Assembly: GCF_002382885.1 (NCBI RefSeq)
Contig: NZ_NWVL01000037.1
Span: 1-64,000, forward strand
Length of the DNA stretch: 64,000 nt
Direction: 5' to 3'
Source: Streptomyces sp. WZ.A104
GTDB taxonomy: Bacteria > Actinomycetota > Actinomycetes > Streptomycetales > Streptomycetaceae
Shown here: positions 27,736 through 35,065 of the stretch, one piece after another
Layout of the letters: each line of letters opens with the position of its first letter
Position numbering within the stretch: position 1 is the stretch's first letter
The notes under the pieces: model-generated
What the model was told of the DNA's origin: nothing
Database searches by the model: none
What the model saw: the letters and a program-made list of their open reading frames with translations, nothing else
Translations under genes and position numbers: made by a program

Positions 27736-28644
27736 ATGCGTGCAGTGGTCTTCTCCCGTTACGGCGACGAAAGCGTCCTGGAACTGACCGAGCAGCCGGT
27801 ACCAGCCGCCGCGGACGGGGAGATCCTGGTCAGGGTCCGGGCGGCCGGGGTCAACCCCGTCGACTGGAAGTTCCGTGAAGGCGCGGTCGGCACGGACCGG
27901 CCCTTCCCGCTGGGGATGGGCTGGGATGTGGCAGGGACGGTCGTCACAACGACGACGGCTGACGGCCCGGCCGCTGGTGACGAGGTCTTCGGCATGCTGC
28001 CCCTGCCGTACGGCGGCGCCTACCAGGAGTACGCCGTGCTGCCTGCCTCAGCGGTGGCGCCCAAGCCTGTCAGCCTGTCGTTCGCGCAGGCCGCGGCCGT
28101 CCCCCTGGCGGCCCTGACTGCCTGGCAGTCCCTCGACACCGCGCAGGTGACCGCTGGGCAGCGGGTTCTGGTGCACGCCGGCGCGGGCGGCGTCGGCCAC
28201 TTCGCCGTACAGCTCGCCAAGTACCTCGGGGCGCATGTCTCGGCCACCGCGTCGCCGCGCAACCTCGACTTCCTGCGTCGGCTCGGCGTCGACGAACCCG
28301 TGGACCGCACCTCGGACAGCCTGCACGCCATCGAACCGGTCGACGTCGTCATCGACACTGTCGGCGGCCGGACCCAGCGGGAGTCGTGGCCGCTGCTGCG
28401 TCCGGGCGGGATGCTCGTCACACTGCCGGAACCGATCGACGAGGCCTACCGCGTACCGGGGACGACAGGGCGGCGCGTCATCGTCGCCCCTGACGGCCAG
28501 GCACTGCACCACATCGGCAAGCTCATCGACACCGGAGTCGTTCACGTCGAAGTCCAGGACATTCTGCCCCTGGAGAAGGCGGCCGAGGCACAGCTGATCA
28601 GCAAGACCGGTCAGGTCCGCGGCAAGCTCGTGCTCGGCCTGTAA
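27736..28644 (+). CDS. NADP-dependent zinc-free MDR oxidoreductase
   Basis: A 302-residue medium-chain dehydrogenase/reductase of the quinone-oxidoreductase type. The N-terminal GroES-like part has VRVRAAGVNPVDWKFREG and GWDVAGTV. The nucleotide-binding motif VLVHAGAGGVGHFAVQLAKYLGA is at about residues 140-165. Zinc ligands are absent, as in quinone reductases. The ATG follows AGGAG. The gene is divergent from the MmyB-type regulator and probably responds to reactive aldehydes or quinones under that regulator. Confidence 0.92.
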   Translation: MRAVVFSRYGDESVLELTEQPVPAAADGEILVRVRAAGVNPVDWKFREGAVGTDRPFPLGMGWDVAGTVVTTTTADGPAAGDEVFGMLPLPYGGAYQEYAVLPASAVAPKPVSLSFAQAAAVPLAALTAWQSLDTAQVTAGQRVLVHAGAGGVGHFAVQLAKYLGAHVSATASPRNLDFLRRLGVDEPVDRTSDSLHAIEPVDVVIDTVGGRTQRESWPLLRPGGMLVTLPEPIDEAYRVPGTTGRRVIVAPDGQALHHIGKLIDTGVVHVEVQDILPLEKAAEAQLISKTGQVRGKLVLGL

Positions 28645-28924
28645 CCGGACCCACGGCCTGGGCGGGCTGACCGGCCGGTCGTCGACGCGCCGCAAGCGGA
28701 CCCCGACGGCGTACGAGACGGCGGCCGGGTTTGAACCTGCAGCGGGAAGCGCGGCCCGGCGCGGGCGGCTCCTTGTGCACCCGCCCAGGGTTCGGCAGGG
28801 CGACCAGTGAAATGCCTTCTTCCCTTACGCATCGGCGGGCGCGCGCCCTACTGTGACCCTTGCTTGCGAGTTACCTGTCAGTTAACAAGTCGTTTGATGG
28901 GCGCACCCGGGCCCGGAGGTCAAC

Positions 28925-30811
28925 ATGAGTTCCGCGCAGTCCCCTCGTGAAAGACGCCCGGCTTCCGTGGCGCACATCCTTCTCTCCAGAGTCGAGGCCA
29001 CCCCCGACCGGGAGGCCTACCGCTACCCCGCGCCGGCCGACGACGGCGTTCCCGGCACCGAGCGGTGGCGCTCGCTGACATGGGCGCAGACCGCTGAGCG
29101 GGTCAGGGCGATCGCGGCCGGCCTGCTCGACCTCGGAGTCCAGTCCGAGGAGCGGGTGGCGATCTCCTCCTCCACCCGGGTGGAGTGGATCCTGGCCGAC
29201 CTGGGCGTCATGTGCGCGGGCGCTGCGGCCACCGCTGTCTACCCCAGCACGAACGCCGATGAGACGGTGTACATCCTCTCCGACTCCGGCAGCCGGGCGA
29301 TCTTCGTCGAGAACGCCGCCCAGCTGGCCAAGGTCGTCCCCCACGCCGACCGCCTGCCCGAGCTGGGCCACGCGATCCTCTTCGACGCCGAGGCGGACAT
29401 CCCTCAGGTGGAGGGGCTCACGGTGCTGTCCCTCGCTGAGCTGGAGAGGCGGGGCACGGCGTACCTGGCGGAGCACCCCGACGCGATCGAGGAGACGGTC
29501 CGGGCCATCGAGCCGGAGCAGCTCGCCACCCTGATCTACACCTCCGGCACGACCGGCCGGCCGAAGGGCGTGCGCCTGGTCCACGACTGCTGGTCCTACC
29601 AGGCCGTGGCACAGGAGTCCTGCGGGCTGCTGCGCTCCGACGATGTGCAGTTCCTGTGGCTGCCGCTGTCCCACGTCTTCGGCAAGGCCCTGATCTCCGG
29701 TCAGATCAGGACGGGCCACGTGATGGCGGTGGACGGACGGGTCGACCGCATCATCACCAACCTGCCCGCCGTACGCCCCACCCTGATGGCGTCCGCCCCA
29801 CGGATCTTCGAGAAGGTCTACAACGGCATCGCGGGAAAGGCGAGAGCCGAGGGGGGCGTGAAGTACAGGATCTTCCTCTGGGCGGCGAAGGTCGCCCGCG
29901 ACTGCGCCAGGGCCGGGCAGGAGAGCATGGCGGAAACCGGAAGACGCCGCGTGCCTCTGTCACTCGCGTTGCAGCACGCCGTCGCCGACAGGCTGGTGTA
30001 CGGCAGGATACGCGCGGCCTTCGGAGGCAATCTGCGCGCCAGCGTTTCGGGCAGTGCCGCGCTCGCCCCCGATATCGGCTACTTCTTCGCCGGCGCCGGC
30101 GTGCGCATCCTCGAAGGCTACGGTCTGACCGAGACCAGCGCGGGCTGCGTCGTCAACCCCTCCGAGGACAACCGGGTCGGCACGGTCGGCACGGCGCTGC
30201 CCGGCACCGAGGTCCGCATCGCCGAGGACGGCGAGATCCTGTTGCGGGGCCCTGGCATCATGCGCGGCTACCACAACCTCCCCGAGAAGACCGCGGAGGT
30301 GCTGGACGGCGACGGCTGGTTGCACACCGGCGACATCGGCAACAGGGACGAGGACGGCTTCATCCGGATCACCGACCGCAAGAAGGACCTGTTCAAGACC
30401 TCCGGCGGCAAGTACGTGGCGCCCACCGAGATCGAAGGCCGCTTCAAGGCCGTCTGCCCGTTCGTCAGCAACATCCTGGTCATCGGCGACGGCCGCAACT
30501 TCTGCAGCGCCCTGATCACCCTGGACGAGACCGTGATCATGCCGTGGGCGGCGGCCCACGGCCTCGGCGGGCGCAGCTACGCCGAGGTCGTCTCCTCACC
30601 AGAGGTCCACGAGCTGATCGGTGGCTTCGTCCAGCGGGTCAACGACGACCTGCAACGGTGGCAGACCATCAAGAAGTTCTCGGTGCTGTCGCGCGACCTC
30701 GACATCGAGCACGGTGAACTCACCCCGAGTCTCAAGGTCAAGCGGCCTGTCGTCGAGCGCGAATACGCCGAGGTCATCAAGGAGATGTACGAGGGTTCCC
30801 GCGAGGCCTGA
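28925..30811 (+). CDS. Long-chain fatty-acid-CoA ligase (FadD15-like)
   Basis: A 628-residue ANL-superfamily enzyme that activates a fatty acid as acyl-AMP and then acyl-CoA. The ATP motif TLIYTSGTTGRPKG is at about 200-213, EGYGLTETSAG at about 395, DGWLHTGDIG at about 462, and the hinge/core ITDRKKDLFKTSGGKYVAPTEIE follows. Its wording matches actinobacterial FadD15. It is convergent with the desD-like gene across a strong hairpin. It may be housekeeping or may supply an acyl group that the acylase at 35066-37789 later removes; that link is speculative. Confidence 0.9.
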   Translation: MSSAQSPRERRPASVAHILLSRVEATPDREAYRYPAPADDGVPGTERWRSLTWAQTAERVRAIAAGLLDLGVQSEERVAISSSTRVEWILADLGVMCAGAAATAVYPSTNADETVYILSDSGSRAIFVENAAQLAKVVPHADRLPELGHAILFDAEADIPQVEGLTVLSLAELERRGTAYLAEHPDAIEETVRAIEPEQLATLIYTSGTTGRPKGVRLVHDCWSYQAVAQESCGLLRSDDVQFLWLPLSHVFGKALISGQIRTGHVMAVDGRVDRIITNLPAVRPTLMASAPRIFEKVYNGIAGKARAEGGVKYRIFLWAAKVARDCARAGQESMAETGRRRVPLSLALQHAVADRLVYGRIRAAFGGNLRASVSGSAALAPDIGYFFAGAGVRILEGYGLTETSAGCVVNPSEDNRVGTVGTALPGTEVRIAEDGEILLRGPGIMRGYHNLPEKTAEVLDGDGWLHTGDIGNRDEDGFIRITDRKKDLFKTSGGKYVAPTEIEGRFKAVCPFVSNILVIGDGRNFCSALITLDETVIMPWAAAHGLGGRSYAEVVSSPEVHELIGGFVQRVNDDLQRWQTIKKFSVLSRDLDIEHGELTPSLKVKRPVVEREYAEVIKEMYEGSREA

Positions 30812-30848
30812 CCGCCGTCCCGTCCCGTCGTCCCGGGCCAGTCGGCAA

Positions 30849-30891
30849 CCGGGGGTGAAGGGGGCCCTGCCTCGGCCCCCTTCACCCCCGG
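30849..30891. terminator. Bidirectional terminator between acyl-CoA ligase and desD-like gene
   Basis: Perfect 18-bp arms (30849-30866 and 30874-30891, beginning CCGGGGGTGAAGGGGGCC) flank a 7-base loop between two convergent genes. It also marks the probable left edge of the biosynthetic cluster. Confidence 0.8.
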
Positions 30892-30933
30892 CCCTGTGAG
30901 CCCGGCGCCGGGTCCCGCCCGTCGGCGGGCAGG

Positions 30934-32742
30934 TCACCCGCCGGGGCGGAACCGGGCCAGCGGATTGCAGAGTTCGCCGACCAGTTGCAAGGCGGCGGAC
31001 GGGTCGGCGAGATCGACCATCTGCCGGTTGTCGCGCAACTGGAGGCGGTTGAGGCACGACAGGGCGAAGGCAGGGGCGAACGGGTCGTAACGCACGAACC
31101 TCTCCGCGAGGTCCGGCACCGACTCCTGGTAGTCGGCCACGCAGTGGGCGACGGTGCGCCAGAACTCCCGCTCCTCCATGGCACCGGACTCGTCCAGGAT
31201 CGCCGCGAGATGGCGGAAGAAGCCGTCGAAGACATCGGCGAAGATCGACAGCAGCCGCATGTCCTCGGGCACGTCGGCCCGAACGCGCTCCACCGCGGCC
31301 GGCAGCGCGGTACGGGAGTCCATGACGACGATCTCCTCGGCGATGTCCTTGAACACCGCGCGCACTACGGCGCCGTTCTCGTCGAGGACGAGGATCACGT
31401 TCTCGCCGTGCGGCATGAACGCGAGGTCGTAGGCGTAGAAGCTGTGCAGCAACGGCGTGAGGTACGCGTCGAGGTACCGGCGCAGCCACTCCTGCGCGCC
31501 GAGCCCGGACGAGGCGATCAAAGCCGCCGCCAACGACTCGCCGTCGCGGTCCTGGTGGAGGAGAGCGGCCATCGTGGCCAGGCGCTCTCCCGGGGCCAGC
31601 CCGGGCACAGGGCTCTCCCGCCACAGCCCGGCCAGCATCTTCCGGTAGGGCGAGTAGCGGTCGGTGGCGGCCTCGTACTGCGGGCTGCGATAGCCGATCG
31701 CGGCGTACTCACGGATGATCGTCAGTCCGGTGGCCGACAGCACCGGGTCCTTGGCGATCAGCTGCGCGAGCCAGTCGTTGATCGCTGGGGTCGCCTCCAT
31801 GTAGGCCGCCGAGAGTCCGCGCATGAAGCCCATGTTGAGCACGGAGATGGCGGTCTTGACATAAGAACGCTCGGGGTGAGTGGCGTTGAAGAAGGTGCGC
31901 ACGGACTGCTGCGGGAGGTAGAGGTCCTCGCCCTCGCCGAGGTGGACGAGGGCGCGGGTGGCCACCTCGCCCGCGAAGGCCACGCTGAGCTTGTTCGCCC
32001 ACTGCCAGGGATGTACCGGGAGGAAGAGGTAGTCACCGGGCTCCAGGCCGAGGCCGGTCAGGACATCCTCGAACCGCGCTCGCTGTCCCCCGCCGAGTTC
32101 CCGCTCGACCAGCGTGTCGTAGTCGAGGCCCGCGCACGAGGTGAAGGTCGTGCGGTCACGGCGGGCAGCCAGCCACACCAGCCGTACGGGGGTGCCGGCC
32201 TCGGGCGCGTACCGGTGGAATTCCTCGCTGTCGAAACCTATCCGCCCGCTGTTGGCGACGAAGCCGGGGTGGCCCTCGGTCATGCCTGCTTCGAGCGCCT
32301 GGAAACCCCGGAGTGCGAGTGCGGCGGCGGACACGGGGGGCAGCGAGAGCTTGTAGGCCATCGAGGAGAGGGTGGCGTTCAGCTCCTCCACGTACACGGG
32401 GAGCACCTCGTCGCTCAGGCCCAGGGTCCCGCGCAGTTCGAGGACGAGGTCGACAAGGTCCGGCGGCAGGGCGAGAGGGCCCCGGTGACGGGTGAGAGTC
32501 TCCGGGTCGATGGACCAGTGATCGAGCTCCAAGCGGCGTGCGGAGAAGCGGTACTCCACCGTCCGGTCGTCGGAGCGCACTACGTACCGGCCCTCGCCCA
32601 CGGCTTCGGGTACGAGCAGCCGCTCGTGCGAGAACTCGGCGAGGGCCTTGCGGACCAGGGCGATGTTGGCGGCGGCCCACAGGTCCGGGCGCAGATGCGC
32701 CGTCAGGTCGCTCGGTCCGCGAGGGCCTGGAGCGGCGGTCAT
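30934..32742 (-). CDS. desD: NRPS-independent siderophore synthetase (IucA/IucC family, DesD-like)
   Basis: A 602-residue NIS synthetase. It closely follows the wording of desferrioxamine synthetase DesD: GMTEGHPGFVANSGRIGF, VHPWQWANKLSVAFAGE, SVRTFFNATHPERSYVKTAISVLNMGFMRGLSAAYM, YDLAFMPHGENVILVLDENG and CLNRLQLRDNRQMVDLADPSAALQLVG. Such enzymes adenylate a carboxylate, such as N-succinyl-N-hydroxycadaverine, and join it to an amine, so oligomers or macrocycles form. Its ATG overlaps the desC-like stop (ATGA) and it ends the desBCD-like operon. Most Streptomyces carry one conserved desABCD locus; here desA is missing, so this may be a second, dedicated set. Confidence 0.92.
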   Translation of the reverse strand: MTAAPGPRGPSDLTAHLRPDLWAAANIALVRKALAEFSHERLLVPEAVGEGRYVVRSDDRTVEYRFSARRLELDHWSIDPETLTRHRGPLALPPDLVDLVLELRGTLGLSDEVLPVYVEELNATLSSMAYKLSLPPVSAAALALRGFQALEAGMTEGHPGFVANSGRIGFDSEEFHRYAPEAGTPVRLVWLAARRDRTTFTSCAGLDYDTLVERELGGGQRARFEDVLTGLGLEPGDYLFLPVHPWQWANKLSVAFAGEVATRALVHLGEGEDLYLPQQSVRTFFNATHPERSYVKTAISVLNMGFMRGLSAAYMEATPAINDWLAQLIAKDPVLSATGLTIIREYAAIGYRSPQYEAATDRYSPYRKMLAGLWRESPVPGLAPGERLATMAALLHQDRDGESLAAALIASSGLGAQEWLRRYLDAYLTPLLHSFYAYDLAFMPHGENVILVLDENGAVVRAVFKDIAEEIVVMDSRTALPAAVERVRADVPEDMRLLSIFADVFDGFFRHLAAILDESGAMEEREFWRTVAHCVADYQESVPDLAERFVRYDPFAPAFALSCLNRLQLRDNRQMVDLADPSAALQLVGELCNPLARFRPGG

Positions 32743-33320
32743 TCGTTGACTCCTTCGGTCGCGGCCCGGAATCGCTCTCGGGTGCAGAAGCTCAGCAGGG
32801 CCTCCTTCTCGGGCTTGGTCAGGGTCGTCTCCGGCACGAAACCGACGGCGGTGTTGAGAGCGTGCACGGCCGTGTTGCGCACATCGGGCTCGACGACGAC
32901 GCGCCGCACCCCGGGGTCCTCGAAGAGGGAGGAGACCACCGTGGTGATGACGGCACGGGTGAAACCGTGCACGGGCTCCCCGGCCGGTGCGCAGAGGAAG
33001 TGCATACCGATGTCGCCGGGCCGGTCCTCGTACAGCCCTGCCAGCTCGACCTTCGCGGGGTCGTAGCGCTCCATCAGGAAACAGGGCTCGCCGTCGAGTG
33101 TTCCCACGAAAGCGTCGTGGTGCGGATGCGCGGCGATCTCCTCGTAGGCCCGCCGTACTTCCCCGGGGTTCAGGTCACCCATCATCCAGTACGTGGCCTT
33201 CGGGTGGGTCACCCAGGCGTGCAGGAACTCGCCGTCCTCGTCCGGGACCAGGGGGTGAAGGGCGAAGACGCCCAGGGGCGTCGTGCGGGAGAACAGCACC
33301 CGCCGGTCGAGACGCGTCAC
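32739..33320 (-). CDS. desC: Siderophore-type N-acyltransferase (GNAT, DesC/IucB-like)
   Basis: A 193-residue GNAT enzyme of the MbtK/IucB group, expected to acylate an N-hydroxydiamine with succinyl- or acetyl-CoA. Conserved segments are HPKATYWMMGDLNPGEVRRAY, DIGMHFLCAP and RRVVVEPDVRNTAVHALNTAVGF. It starts at GTG (33320), overlapping the desB-like stop as GTGA. A paralogous domain is fused to the acylase on the other side of the divergent promoter, so the locus has two such acyltransferases. Confidence 0.9.
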   Translation of the reverse strand: MTRLDRRVLFSRTTPLGVFALHPLVPDEDGEFLHAWVTHPKATYWMMGDLNPGEVRRAYEEIAAHPHHDAFVGTLDGEPCFLMERYDPAKVELAGLYEDRPGDIGMHFLCAPAGEPVHGFTRAVITTVVSSLFEDPGVRRVVVEPDVRNTAVHALNTAVGFVPETTLTKPEKEALLSFCTRERFRAATEGVNE

Positions 33321-34633
33321 GAGATGTCCCCGTCCGGCGCGCCGAACTCCTGGAAGGTGATGCTCTTCTCGATCGGATAGACATCGCGGCCGGTCAGCTC
33401 GCGGATGATCCACGAGTTGCGGTACGGGCCCATGCCCAGGTCCGGCGAGGTGACGCTGTGCGCGTGGTCCGCCCCGTTCTGGAGGAACACCTCCCGCCCG
33501 GTGACGTCCACGCTGTAGTTGCGGGCGACGTCCAGGCCGCCGTGCCCGTCCCACCGGAGCCTCTCCCGGACGGGGTCGAGAAAGGCGGGCGGGGCGTAGG
33601 AATAGCCGGTGGCCAGCACCAGGCCGTGCGTGTGCAGGGCGAAGTCCCGATCCTGCTCGACGTGGTGAAGGCCCAGGGTGTACCGGCGGCTGGTCTCGTC
33701 GTACCGGGCCGTGTCCAGGGACGTATTGGTGAGGAGCCGCGCCGGGACGGGGCCCGCGGTGCTCTTCTGGTAGAGCAGGTCGAAGACGGCGTTGATCAGT
33801 TCCGCGTCGATGCCCTTCGAGAGGCCCTTCTGCTCCCCCACCAGTCGGTAGCGGGTGTCCTCGGGGAGCGAGTGGTAGTAGTCCACGTAGTCGGGGGAGG
33901 TCATCTCCAGCGTGAGCTTGGTGTACTCCAGCGGGAAGAAGCGGGCCGAGCGGGTCACCCAGTTGAGGCGGTACCCGTGCACGTCGATGTCGGAGAGGAG
34001 GTCGTGGAAGATCTCCGCCGCGCTCTGACCGGAGCCGACGATGGTGATCGACTCCTTCTTCTGGAGCCCCGCCTTGTCCGCCATGTACGTCGAGTTGTGG
34101 ATGAGGTCGCCGCCGAGGCCGCGGCAGGCCGGGGGCAGATGGGGCGGCGTCCCGGTGCCCAGCACGAGGTGGCGCCCCCGGTGACGCACCGCCTCGCCCG
34201 TGCCGACCCGCGTGGCGGTGACGACGTAGACACCTGCCGCCTCGTCGTACTCCACCCGGTCCACGCGCTGTCCGAAGCGGACGGAGGGGAGCCGGCCCGC
34301 CGCCCACCGGCAGTAGTCGTTGTACTCGGCGCGCAGCGGGTAGAAGCTCTCGCGTATGTAGAAGGGGTAGAGGCGTCCCTTGTCCTTGAGGTACTTCAGG
34401 AAGGAGAAGGGCGAGGTGGGGTCGGCGAGCGTCACCAGGTCGGCCATGAAAGGGGTCTGGAGGGTCGCGGAGTCGAGCAGCATGCCGGGATGCCAGTCGA
34501 ACTGCTCACGGGCCTCCAGGAAGACGCCGTCGAGGTCCTCGACCGGGGCGCTCAGGCAGGCGAGCCCGAGGTTGTACGGACCCAGGCCGACGGCGACGAA
34601 GTCGTGCACCGCTTCGGTGTCGGGGTGGGGCAT
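33317..34633 (-). CDS. desB: Lysine/ornithine (cadaverine) N-monooxygenase, DesB-like
   Basis: A 438-residue FAD- and NADPH-dependent N-hydroxylating enzyme. FAD binding is at residues 11-25 (FVAVGLGPYNLGLAC), the conserved WHPGML segment follows, NADPH binding is at TIVGSGQSAAEIF, and the late LATGYSY motif is present. DesB N-hydroxylates cadaverine. The start at 34633 (MPHPDTEAVHDF) has GGAG at good distance. First gene of the desB-desC-desD-like operon; an iron box lies about 280 bp upstream in the region shared with the divergent acylase gene. Confidence 0.92.
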   Translation of the reverse strand: MPHPDTEAVHDFVAVGLGPYNLGLACLSAPVEDLDGVFLEAREQFDWHPGMLLDSATLQTPFMADLVTLADPTSPFSFLKYLKDKGRLYPFYIRESFYPLRAEYNDYCRWAAGRLPSVRFGQRVDRVEYDEAAGVYVVTATRVGTGEAVRHRGRHLVLGTGTPPHLPPACRGLGGDLIHNSTYMADKAGLQKKESITIVGSGQSAAEIFHDLLSDIDVHGYRLNWVTRSARFFPLEYTKLTLEMTSPDYVDYYHSLPEDTRYRLVGEQKGLSKGIDAELINAVFDLLYQKSTAGPVPARLLTNTSLDTARYDETSRRYTLGLHHVEQDRDFALHTHGLVLATGYSYAPPAFLDPVRERLRWDGHGGLDVARNYSVDVTGREVFLQNGADHAHSVTSPDLGMGPYRNSWIIRELTGRDVYPIEKSITFQEFGAPDGDIS

Positions 34634-35065
34634 GCGGTTCTCCGGTGGTTCGGCGTGCGGATGGAACAGATGGGTGGACGAAGCCGGTGCCCGGGTCGGC
34701 TCCGCGCGTGGCGGGTGTCTCACGCGCGGAAGGCGTACATCGCCTCGACGTAGGGCACGCGACGCGGCGCGTCCGGACCGACAGTCGCCGCGACACCGCG
34801 GCCGCCATCATGCCCCGCCTGATCCGCGGCGGAGCCGGCCAGGGTCCACCGTCGCCGCACCTCCTCGCCGCAGCACAAACAAGCAGGTGGGGGGGCGCGC
34901 GAGTCGCGCGACGTTAGGGTAACCTCGCAAACCGGATTCCGGTCTCCCGGCAGGAAGCGGCCGCGCGCGGCGGACCGCCGGCCCGGCGGGCAGCTCCTCA
35001 CCGGAGCCCGCGCGACCAGGGGTTTGTCCCCTCCACCTCAGGCACACCGCGCGAGGAGTTTCGGA
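34634..35065. other. Divergent intergenic region of the siderophore unit
   Basis: A 432-bp gap separates the desB-like gene (minus) from the acylase fusion gene (plus). The iron box at 34909-34927 is inside it. No convincing small gene is seen; frames extending from either flank lack conservation and ribosome-binding sites. Confidence 0.5.
34909..34927. promoter_or_regulatory. Iron box (DmdR/IdeR/DtxR type)
   Basis: The core TTAGGGTAACCT (34914-34925) matches 11 of 12 bases of the inner part of the actinobacterial iron box, TTAGGTTAGGCTAACCTAA. The outer bases fit less well, about 13 of 19 overall. Its position in the divergent region suggests iron repression of both the desBCD-like operon and the acylase gene. 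Confidence 0.7.
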
